In this document: positions 33,395 to 40,562 of the stretch, piece by piece
Position numbering within the stretch: the first letter of the stretch is position 1
Layout: each line of letters opens with the position of its first letter
DNA from: Nocardia acididurans
Lineage (GTDB): Bacteria > Actinomycetota > Actinomycetes > Mycobacteriales > Mycobacteriaceae
Direction: 5' to 3'
NCBI RefSeq assembly: GCF_016741815.1
Contig: NZ_JAERRJ010000012.1
Span: 1 to 64,000 of the forward strand
DNA: 64,000 nt
Notes under the pieces: model-generated
Told to the model about the DNA's origin: nothing
What the model saw: the letters and a program-made list of their open reading frames with translations, nothing else
Database searches by the model: none
Translations under genes and position numbers: made by a program

Positions 33395-34438
33395 TTACTT
33401 GGTCGCCTTGTCGTAGATCTGTGCGACCGAGCCGGTGCCCTGCGCGAACAGTTCCTTGTCGACGGTCTTCCAGCCGCCCAGATCGGCGATCGTGTACAGC
33501 GTGACCGGGGTCGGGAAGTCCTTGGCGAACTGCGCCGCGACGGCCGGATCGACCGGGCGGAAGCCGGCCTGCGCCCACGCCTGCTGGCCCTCGGGGGTGA
33601 ACAGGAAGTCGCGGAAGGCCTGCGCCTTCGGCGCGTTCTTGGCGTTCTTCAGCACCGCGACCGGGTTCTCGATCTTGAAGGTGACCGGCGGGTTGATGTG
33701 CTCGATCGGGTCGCCGTTGCGCTCGGAGAAGATGGCCTCGTTCTCGTAGCTCAGCAGCACGTCACCGGTGCCCTGCAGGAAGGTCTCGGTGGCCTCGCGA
33801 CCGGACTTCGGCTGCACCTTCACGTGCTCGGGCGAGATGAGCTGGCTCAGGTAGTCCAGACCGGCCTGCGGGTTCTTGCCGCCCTCGGACTTGGCGGCGT
33901 ACGGGGCCAGCAGGTTCCACTTGGCCGAACCCGAGGAGAACGGGTTCGGGGTGACGACCTCGATACCCGGCTTCAGCAGGTCGTCCCAGTCCTTGATGCC
34001 CTTCGGGTTGCCCTTGCGGACCACGATGGTCACCACCGAGCCGAAGGGAATTCCCTTGTCCGGACCGGCATTCCAGCTCGCGTCCACCAGACCGGCGTCG
34101 ACCAGGCGGGTGATGTCGGGCTCGACGGAGAAGTTGACGATGTCGGCCTCCGCGCCGTCCTTCACCTTGCGGGACTGATCTCCCGAGGCGCCGTAGGACT
34201 GCTGGACCGCCACCCCTTTGCCGGCTTCGGTCTTGTTGAACTCGGGGACCACCTTGTCGAAGCCCGGCTTCGGGACCGCGTAGGCGTAGAGGTTGATGGT
34301 GCCGCCGGAGCCGTCGGCGCCGTGCTCGCCGTCGGTGGAGTCGCTGGCGCCGCCGCTGCACGCGGTCAGCACGGTGGCCGCGACAGCGGTCAGGGCGACA
34401 GCGAGAGATCGGCGGGAGAGCCGGGTACTACGCGACAT
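33395..34438 (-). CDS. subI: Sulfate-binding lipoprotein
   Basis: This is the extracytoplasmic receptor of the sulfate importer, 347 residues. The signal sequence ends with lipobox TVLTAC, and a Gly/Asp/Ser-rich tether follows. The mature fold shows YGASGDQSRKV, ADIVNFSVEPDI, TPNPFSSGSAKWNLLAPY and LLSYENEA, all typical of Sbp/SubI, in which main-chain amides bind the oxyanion. The start is ATG 34438 with AGGAAAGG upstream. It is first in the operon. Family preference is sulfate or thiosulfate; molybdate binding proteins are smaller. Confidence 0.95.
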   Translation of the reverse strand: MSRSTRLSRRSLAVALTAVAATVLTACSGGASDSTDGEHGADGSGGTINLYAYAVPKPGFDKVVPEFNKTEAGKGVAVQQSYGASGDQSRKVKDGAEADIVNFSVEPDITRLVDAGLVDASWNAGPDKGIPFGSVVTIVVRKGNPKGIKDWDDLLKPGIEVVTPNPFSSGSAKWNLLAPYAAKSEGGKNPQAGLDYLSQLISPEHVKVQPKSGREATETFLQGTGDVLLSYENEAIFSERNGDPIEHINPPVTFKIENPVAVLKNAKNAPKAQAFRDFLFTPEGQQAWAQAGFRPVDPAVAAQFAKDFPTPVTLYTIADLGGWKTVDKELFAQGTGSVAQIYDKATK

Positions 34439-34815
34439 GGGAGTGGACCTTTCCTGCTGCCCGCCGGGTGAGTCGTGTACCGGACCGGCGGAAAATCGGG
34501 GGACTGCCGTAGAACCCGCCGCGTGGCGATCACGTGGCGGTGGCGCTCGCGACCCGGAGGCCGGCCTGGGGAACGGGCAAAACTGCGAAAAGGTGCGCGC
34601 GCCAGTCTACTGAGAGAGGGACGTGCAGCAGTGCCCGGTTCGAATCAACGACAGTGAATGTCCGCGACCGCGAGGCAGCCCACAGCGATCAACGCCAATT
34701 CATGGCGGACCTGGGGTACAACACTCGACGACACGCGGCAGACTGTAGCAGAGCGGAGAGAGACGCCGCGAATCATCGTGAACCGAAACACCGTATCGAG
34801 ACCCGGGGGAAATCA
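34439..34815. promoter_or_regulatory. Divergent promoter gap: subI operon and M48 protease
   Basis: No gene is seen in this 377-bp gap. Next to subI, a 7-bp GC stem (34461-34467 with 34485-34491) lies in the leader just before the ribosome site and could mask it. I recognise no known sulfur-responsive riboswitch or operator. The other half is moderately AT-richer and should carry the protease promoter. Confidence 0.4.
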
Positions 34816-35871
34816 ATGACAAGTCCCGCCAGAATCCGCCGTGAGTTTCCGGGCATCTCCACCCGCGCCTGGGAGCATCCGGCCGACCGCACCGCCCTGG
34901 TGACGCTGCGGTCGCTGAGCGGATTCGACACGCTGCTGCGGGTGCTGTCCGGCCTGCTCGCCGAACGCCAGCACCGGCTGCTCTATCTCGCCACCGCGGT
35001 GCGCGTGGACGAACGCCAGTTCGCCACCGTGCACCACCTGCGCCAGGACGCGGTCAAGATCCTGGACGCGCGCACCACGCCCGAGATGTTCGTCATCCAG
35101 GATCCGAAGGCCAACGCCTTCACCATCGGCATGGATCAGCCGTTCATCGTGCTCACCACCGGGCTGCTGGACCTGCTCGACCACGAGGAACTGCGCTTCG
35201 TCGTCGGCCATGAGGTCGGGCACGCGCTCTCCGGGCACGCCGTCTACCGCACCATGCTCATGCATCTGCTGCGGCTGGCCGCCGGCATCGGGTGGATGCC
35301 GGTGGGCGGCTGGGCGGTTCGCGCCATCGTCGCCGCGCTCATGGAGTGGAGCCGCAAGTCCGAGCTCTCCGCGGATCGCGCCGGACTGCTGGCCGGGCAG
35401 GACGTGGACGCCTCGGTGCGCGTGCACATGAAGCTGGCGGGCGGTTCCCGGGTGGACGAGATGTCGCACGCCGCGTTCCTGCAGCAGGCCGACGACTACG
35501 ACAAGTCCGGCGACCTGCGCGACGGCGTGCTCAAACTGCTCAATCTGGAACTGCAGACCCACCCGTTCTCGGTGCTGCGCGCCGCCGAACTGCGCCGCTG
35601 GATCGCGAGCGGCGAGTACGACCGCATCCTCAACGGCCAATACCCGCACCGGGATTCGGATAAGGACGCGCGAATCAGCGATCAGGTCAAGGAGGCCGCG
35701 CGCGCCTACCGCGAAACCTTCGACCAGTCCGAGGATCCGCTGATCCGCACCGTCCGCAACCTCGGCCGCGATGTCGGCTCCGCGGTGAACACCGTCGGCC
35801 AGGAGGTCACCGAGACGGTCTCCAAGATCGGCAAACGATTCGACGAATGGCGCAAGGGCGAGACCAACTGA
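34816..35871 (+). CDS. M48-family zinc metallopeptidase
   Basis: This 351-residue protein has the zinc motif HEVGH at 132-136 and a downstream SELSADRAG whose E183 is the probable third ligand. This is the M48 (HtpX/Ste24/Oma1) pattern. Hydrophobic stretches flank the motif (about 146-176) but strong transmembrane helices are few, so it may be peripheral. The C-terminal 80 residues are charged and helical with VNTVGQEVTETVSKIG, a possible amphipathic tail. The start is ATG 34816 with GGGGGA upstream; a longer open frame upstream is not protein-like. The likely role is membrane-protein quality control, by family. Confidence 0.9.
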   Translation: MTSPARIRREFPGISTRAWEHPADRTALVTLRSLSGFDTLLRVLSGLLAERQHRLLYLATAVRVDERQFATVHHLRQDAVKILDARTTPEMFVIQDPKANAFTIGMDQPFIVLTTGLLDLLDHEELRFVVGHEVGHALSGHAVYRTMLMHLLRLAAGIGWMPVGGWAVRAIVAALMEWSRKSELSADRAGLLAGQDVDASVRVHMKLAGGSRVDEMSHAAFLQQADDYDKSGDLRDGVLKLLNLELQTHPFSVLRAAELRRWIASGEYDRILNGQYPHRDSDKDARISDQVKEAARAYRETFDQSEDPLIRTVRNLGRDVGSAVNTVGQEVTETVSKIGKRFDEWRKGETN

Positions 35872-35892
35872 CTCCGCTGCGGTAGCAGGAAA

Positions 35893-35932
35893 CGCCGAGG
35901 GTTCCGGAGGCGAACCTCCGGAACCCTCGGCG
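35893..35932. terminator. Strong bidirectional terminator
   Basis: A perfect 18-bp stem (arms 35893-35910 and 35915-35932, loop CGAA) lies between the convergent M48 and small acidic protein genes. Confidence 0.9.
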
Positions 35933-35943
35933 TGAGTTGCGTC

Positions 35944-36192
35944 TCAGTCCTCTTCGACGACCGGGGGGCTCTCGAGGAGGTCGAGGACCCACTCCTCGGT
36001 GGCGGATTCGGCGTCCTCGTCATCGGGGCGAATACGGTTGGTGAGGCGGACGCCGAGGCCGAGCAGCTGGGCTGCCTTGACCATGTCGACGGCTTCCTCG
36101 GGACCGCACAGGTGGGTGGCGATCAGGCGGGGCTCTTCGTCGAACTCCTCTTCGGCGAGCAGCTCGAGATCCAGACCTTCATCGGTAGTCAT
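35944..36192 (-). CDS. Small acidic conserved protein
   Basis: This 82-residue protein is very acidic at both ends (DEGLDLELLAEEEFDEEP and EEWVLDLLESPP). The central ATHLCGPEEAVDMVKAAQLLGLG looks like a compact helical unit. I do not recognise a family. The start is ATG 36192. It is downstream of two small membrane-protein genes on the same strand (50 bp gap) and may belong to their transcript. A real gene is likely because it is bounded by a good terminator and has sensible composition. Confidence 0.7.
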   Translation of the reverse strand: MTTDEGLDLELLAEEEFDEEPRLIATHLCGPEEAVDMVKAAQLLGLGVRLTNRIRPDDEDAESATEEWVLDLLESPPVVEED

Positions 36193-36241
36193 GGGGCAGC
36201 AGCGTACGCGGAGAGTTCGCCGTCGGGGTACCGAAACCCGG

Positions 36242-36319
36242 TCAGCGCGTGAACAACCAGGCGACGATCACGAGAACAAGCAAGGCAATCAGGGCAAGCT
36301 GGACACGTGAGCGGGGCAT
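36242..36319 (-). CDS. 25-residue single-helix membrane microprotein
   Basis: The ATG at 36319 shares its A with the TGA of the upstream gene (TGATG), so translation is coupled. The product is MPRSRV followed by one hydrophobic helix (QLALIALLVLVIVAWLF) and a terminal TR: positively charged start, single transmembrane span, no soluble part. It is too short for standard gene calling. Such one-helix proteins usually modulate a membrane partner, here perhaps the 78-residue protein encoded just before it. Function is unknown. Confidence 0.6.
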   Translation of the reverse strand: MPRSRVQLALIALLVLVIVAWLFTR

Positions 36320-36555
36320 CAGGCGGCTTCCTTCCGGATACGGGGTGATTGCGCGACGGGGGCGGCCACTTCGCGAGCGACCGCGCGATCCCTGCCCAGC
36401 AGGTGCAGGGCGATACGCAGAACCCGATCCAGCACGTAGGCGAGACCGAAGCACACCGGCACCATGGCGGCCAGCACCACGGCGAACTGGGGGACGAAGG
36501 GCAGGCCGGCAACCCACAGTTCGACGCCGTCCCACCATCCAGCAATTCGTTGCAC
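36319..36555 (-). CDS. Small membrane protein
   Basis: This 78-residue protein starts at GTG 36555 (MQRIAGWWDGVELWVAGLPFVPQ). It has a strong transmembrane helix (about 24-42, FAVVLAAMVPVCFGLAYVLD), a second amphipathic/hydrophobic segment (RVLRIALHLLG) and a basic C-terminal tail. I recognise no family. It is divergent from the GH15 gene and coupled to the 25-residue microprotein. A small predicted membrane protein also lies between subI and trehalase in mycobacteria (Rv2401A), which may be a positional counterpart. Confidence 0.7.
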   Translation of the reverse strand: MQRIAGWWDGVELWVAGLPFVPQFAVVLAAMVPVCFGLAYVLDRVLRIALHLLGRDRAVAREVAAPVAQSPRIRKEAA

Positions 36556-36620
36556 GACACCAGCCTAGGCCGCCGGACCGATGGTGGACGATTCGGGCCG
36601 ACTGGACACATCATGAATGG

Positions 36621-38669
36621 ATGCAGTCTTTCGACGAACCGGAGTCCAATGTAAGACCGCTGGATGGTGACGGCGACAGCCTCGACCCCATCACCATCGA
36701 CACACCACGCGATCCGGACGACCGGCCGGACGCCCAGCTCTCCGACGGCTATCTGCCGACCACCGCGGGCAGCACCCGGCATTCGCCGTTCCCGCCCATC
36801 GACGACTACGCCTTCCTCTCCGACTGCGAGACCAACTGCCTCATCGCCCGCAACGGCTCGGTGGAATGGCTGTGCCTGCCCCGGCCCGATTCCCCCAGCG
36901 TCTTCGGGGCCATGCTGGATCGCAGCGCCGGGCACTTCCGCATCGGTCCCGTGGGCCGCAATGTGCCCGCCGCGCGGCGCTATCTGCCCGGCGGCCTCAT
37001 CGTGGAAACCACCTGGCAGACCGAAACCGGCTGGATCATCGTCCGGGACGCCCTGGTCATGGGGCCCTGGCACAACAACGACCGCCGCAGCAACAGCCAC
37101 CGCCGCACCCCCATGGACTGGGACGCCGAGCACATGCTGCTGCGCACCGTGCGCTGTGTGAACGGCGTGGTCAATCTGGAGATGAGCTGCGAACCGGCCT
37201 TCGACTACCACCGCGAACCCGCCAACTGGGAGTACACCGGCGAGGTGTACGAGCAGGCCGTGGCACGCGGTAGCGACGACTCCCCCACCCTGACCCTCAC
37301 CACGGACCTGCGCCTGGGCCTGGAGGGCCGCGAGGCCCGTGCGCGCACCCGTATGGAGGAGGGCGAGGTCTGCTTCGTGGCGCTGTCCTGGTCGGAACTG
37401 CCGCCGCCGCGCACCTTCGAGGAGGCCGCGCAGAAGATGTGGTCCACCACCGAATGCTGGCGGCAGTGGATCACGCTGGGGCGCTTCCCCGATCATCCGT
37501 GGCGCGGATATCTGCAGCGCAGTGCGCTCACGCTGAAGGGGCTCACCTACGCGCCCACCGGAGCACTCCTCGCCGCGGCCACCACCTCGCTGCCGGAAAC
37601 CCCTGGCGGAGAACGCAACTGGGACTACCGCTACACGTGGGTACGGGACTCCACGTTCGCGCTGTGGGGGCTGTACACGCTCGGCCTGGATCAGGAGGCC
37701 GACGACTTCTTCGCCTTCCTGCACGACGTCTGCAAGGGCGACGACGGGAAACCCGTTCCGCTGCAGGTGCTCTACGGCATCGACGGCGAACGCGAACTCA
37801 CCGAGAGCGAACTGCCGCACCTGTCCGGCTACGACGGGGCGCGACCGGTGCGCATCGGCAACGGCGCGTACGAGCAACAGCAGCACGATATCTGGGGCAC
37901 GCTGCTGGATTCGGTGTACCTGCACGTGAAATCGCGACGGCAGGTCCCGGAAACGTTGTGGCCCATGCTCGAACGACAGGTGCAGGCGGCGATCGAGAAC
38001 TGGCGCAAGCCCGATCGCGGCATCTGGGAGGTGCGCGGCGAGCCCAAGCACTTCACCTCCTCCAAGGTGATGTGCTGGGTGGCGCTGGATCGCGGCGCGA
38101 AACTGGCCGAGCTGCACGGGGAATACGACTACGCCAAGAAATGGCACGACATCGCCGACGAGATCCGCGCCGACATCCTCGACAACGGCGTGGACTCGCG
38201 CGGCGTGTTCACCCAGTCCTACGGCAGCGATTCGCTGGACGCCTCCCTACTGCTGGTGGTGCTGAACCGCTTCCTGCCGCCCACCGACCACCGGGTGCGC
38301 GCCACCGTGCTCGCCATCGCCGACGAGCTCACCGAGAACGGGCTGGTGCTGCGCTACCGCACCGACGAGACCGACGACGGCCTCAGCGGCGAGGAGGGCT
38401 CGTTCACCATCTGCTCGTTCTGGCTGGTGTCGGCACTCGTCGAGATCGGGGAACTCCCGCGCGCCCGCCAACTCTGCGAACGCCTGCTCGGCTACGCCAG
38501 CCCGCTCAAGCTCTACGCCGAGGAGATCGACACCTCGACCGGACGCCACCTGGGCAACTTCCCCCAGGCCTTCACCCACCTGGCGCTCATCAATGCCGTC
38601 ATGCACGTCATCCGCGCCGAGGAGACCCACAACGCCGGTCAGTTCGCCCCGGCCCACCCCGAACGCTGA
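36621..38669 (+). CDS. GH15 glycoside hydrolase, trehalase-like
   Basis: This 682-residue enzyme has an N-terminal beta-rich domain (IDDYAFLSDCETNCLIARNGSVEWLCLPRPDSPSVF region, about 60-95) and a C-terminal (alpha/alpha)6 barrel with ERNWDYRYTWVRDSTF, GNGAYEQQQHDIWG and EEGSFTICSFWLVSAL. This is the architecture of the mycobacterial GH15 trehalase (Rv2402), and the gene sits in the same place relative to the sulfate operon and lepA. It probably hydrolyses trehalose to glucose in the cytoplasm; no signal peptide is seen. The first 60 residues are acidic and disordered. The start is ATG 36621, and initiation further down is possible. Confidence 0.92.
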   Translation: MQSFDEPESNVRPLDGDGDSLDPITIDTPRDPDDRPDAQLSDGYLPTTAGSTRHSPFPPIDDYAFLSDCETNCLIARNGSVEWLCLPRPDSPSVFGAMLDRSAGHFRIGPVGRNVPAARRYLPGGLIVETTWQTETGWIIVRDALVMGPWHNNDRRSNSHRRTPMDWDAEHMLLRTVRCVNGVVNLEMSCEPAFDYHREPANWEYTGEVYEQAVARGSDDSPTLTLTTDLRLGLEGREARARTRMEEGEVCFVALSWSELPPPRTFEEAAQKMWSTTECWRQWITLGRFPDHPWRGYLQRSALTLKGLTYAPTGALLAAATTSLPETPGGERNWDYRYTWVRDSTFALWGLYTLGLDQEADDFFAFLHDVCKGDDGKPVPLQVLYGIDGERELTESELPHLSGYDGARPVRIGNGAYEQQQHDIWGTLLDSVYLHVKSRRQVPETLWPMLERQVQAAIENWRKPDRGIWEVRGEPKHFTSSKVMCWVALDRGAKLAELHGEYDYAKKWHDIADEIRADILDNGVDSRGVFTQSYGSDSLDASLLLVVLNRFLPPTDHRVRATVLAIADELTENGLVLRYRTDETDDGLSGEEGSFTICSFWLVSALVEIGELPRARQLCERLLGYASPLKLYAEEIDTSTGRHLGNFPQAFTHLALINAVMHVIRAEETHNAGQFAPAHPER

Positions 38670-38692
38670 ATCGCCTCGGCGACAAGGGATTT

Positions 38693-38732
38693 ACGCACTC
38701 CGCCCGCGCAGGTAGGCGCGGGCGGAGTGCGT
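38693..38732. terminator. Bidirectional terminator after GH15 gene
   Basis: A perfect 17-bp stem (arms about 38693-38709 and 38716-38732, six-base loop) is followed by TTGTCC on the plus strand. The convergent GTPase gene ends 15 bp beyond. Confidence 0.88.
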
Positions 38733-38747
38733 TTGTCCTGAGTCGCT

Positions 38748-40562
38748 TCAGTACGAACGGTTCTCGCCGTAGGTGTCGGCCCGTTCGCGGAGCTCGCGAA
38801 TGCGGACGAGGGTGCGTTCGATCTCGGTCAGGCGTTGTTCGCGCCCCTGACCGGAGTGCACCACGGCGGCTTCCTCGGCCGCCCGCAGCGAGGCGTCGAC
38901 CGAACGCAGCGTGTGATTGGCGATCTCGGTGAAGTGATCGCGCAGATCACGCTGCACGGCCCGCAACCGGAACCGGGATTCCTTGCTGACCTGGAAGATC
39001 ACATCGTCCATGAGCCGCGCGACGGCCACCTTGGCCTCGGCCTGCCGCCGCTGCTTGCGCGAGCGGCGGTCCTCCCACAGCGCGTGCACGCCGAGCAGGA
39101 TGCCGGCCGCGCCGGAATACCAGTTCACCAGCGACATCCCCGCGGCGCTGGTGGCCAGGCCGACCATCAGAATGCCGCCGTAGGATCCGCGCACCGTGGT
39201 GAGCGCCTGATCGGTGACCCGGGTCTCGGCGCTGATCAGCGAATCCAGTGAGGCGACCGGCTCCAGCACCTCCCCCACATCACCCGGATTGGCAAGGCGC
39301 AGTTCCGGAGTCGGCACGCCGCTGTCCGGGAACTTGGCCGCCACCTGCTCGGCCAGCTCCACCGACCGGTAGTGCGCGATGACGAAGTTCTCCTCCACCG
39401 CCTCGCAGATCTTGGCATCCAGATCGGCGCCGAAATCCGCCCAGCCCTTGGCCGGATCCTTCTTCATGATGTCGGCTTCGGCATCGCGGATGAGGCTGCG
39501 CAGCCGGTGCCGCAGATCGTGTTCGGTATCGGCCATCAGTTCGCCGGAACCGTCGGCCAGCGCGACCTGCCAGTTGGAGGTGCGGGCGCGCAGCTGCTCG
39601 GCTTCCTCGCGGGTGCGGCGCAACTGCTCGGTGATGACCATATAGCGGCGCGGGTCCCGCAGCGTCTCGGCCTCGGTGCGCAGGGCGAGCGCCAGATGAT
39701 CGGTGATGAGCTGGATATCGCGGACGGCGGCCTCGGCGGCGACGGTGTCGGCCTGGCCCAGCACATGGCCGCGCAGATGGTCCAGCAGTTGCGGCACACC
39801 GGATTCCAGATCCTGCTGCCGGTCACCGGTGGTGAGCGCGGCCTCGTGTAGTCGCGCCGAGGCCGGGGCGACGGCGAAGGCCAGCCCGGCTTCGTCGAGC
39901 AGCTGCCGGTCGCGCTGCTGCACATGCGGCCACTGCGGATACTGGTCGATCTTGTTGAGCACGCAGATGACCGTCGGGCACACCTGCTGGATCCGCTGCA
40001 GCGTCTCGATCTGCGCGTTCGAGAACGGCGACCGGGCATCCGCGACGTACAGCACGGCATCCGCGGCGGCCAGCAGCGACCAGGTCGCCGGATTCTCCGT
40101 GGGGGAACCGGGGGCGTCCAGCAGCACGAAGCCCTCCGCCAGCAGCGGGCTGGGCTGGCTGAATTCGGCCCGGACCACGGTGCTGCCGTCGAGTTCGGTG
40201 AGCACCTTGCCCGGATCCACCGGCTGGCGCTCCACCTGACCGCCGACGGCCGTGCGCACCAGGGTGGCCGTGGGCAGCGGCCCGTGTTCGACGATCACGG
40301 GCACGCTCACAGTACTGTCGGTGGCGCTGACCCGCGCGCCCACCAGACTGTTCACCAGCGTGCTCTTACCGTTGCGGGAGTCGCCCAGCACGACCAGCCG
40401 CACCCGTGGGTCGGCGACGCGCGCCCGCGAAATCTGCAGGCGCTGAGCCAGATCGGTGCGTCCGGCGGTGTGGGTGAGCGCGAGCAGCTCGTCGAGCAGC
40501 TCGACCAGCGGACCCAGCGCGTCCGGATTCTTCACCACGACACGGCGTTCCGTATCGCTCAC
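38748..40562 (-). CDS. Dynamin-like GTPase
   Basis: This 604-residue bacterial dynamin-like protein has GTPase motifs G1 GDSRNGKS (60-67), G3 DAPG (149-152) and G4 NKID (203-206). Long helical segments (about 290-430, 500-600) would form the stalk. A hydrophobic hairpin near 455-490 (ILMVGLATSAAGMSLV, then AGILLGVHAL) is a candidate membrane-insertion paddle. The closest known relatives by layout are mycobacterial IniA and IniC, isoniazid-inducible proteins that remodel membranes. The start ATG 40562 overlaps the stop of the upstream low-complexity gene by four bases, so the two products are made together. The genes are absent from this position in M. tuberculosis. Confidence 0.88.
   Translation of the reverse strand: MSDTERRVVVKNPDALGPLVELLDELLALTHTAGRTDLAQRLQISRARVADPRVRLVVLGDSRNGKSTLVNSLVGARVSATDSTVSVPVIVEHGPLPTATLVRTAVGGQVERQPVDPGKVLTELDGSTVVRAEFSQPSPLLAEGFVLLDAPGSPTENPATWSLLAAADAVLYVADARSPFSNAQIETLQRIQQVCPTVICVLNKIDQYPQWPHVQQRDRQLLDEAGLAFAVAPASARLHEAALTTGDRQQDLESGVPQLLDHLRGHVLGQADTVAAEAAVRDIQLITDHLALALRTEAETLRDPRRYMVITEQLRRTREEAEQLRARTSNWQVALADGSGELMADTEHDLRHRLRSLIRDAEADIMKKDPAKGWADFGADLDAKICEAVEENFVIAHYRSVELAEQVAAKFPDSGVPTPELRLANPGDVGEVLEPVASLDSLISAETRVTDQALTTVRGSYGGILMVGLATSAAGMSLVNWYSGAAGILLGVHALWEDRRSRKQRRQAEAKVAVARLMDDVIFQVSKESRFRLRAVQRDLRDHFTEIANHTLRSVDASLRAAEEAAVVHSGQGREQRLTEIERTLVRIRELRERADTYGENRSY

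Noticed and set aside
36189..38147. A 652-residue minus-strand frame
   Set aside because: It is the antisense shadow of the GH15 enzyme; the small coupled membrane genes in the same area fit better.
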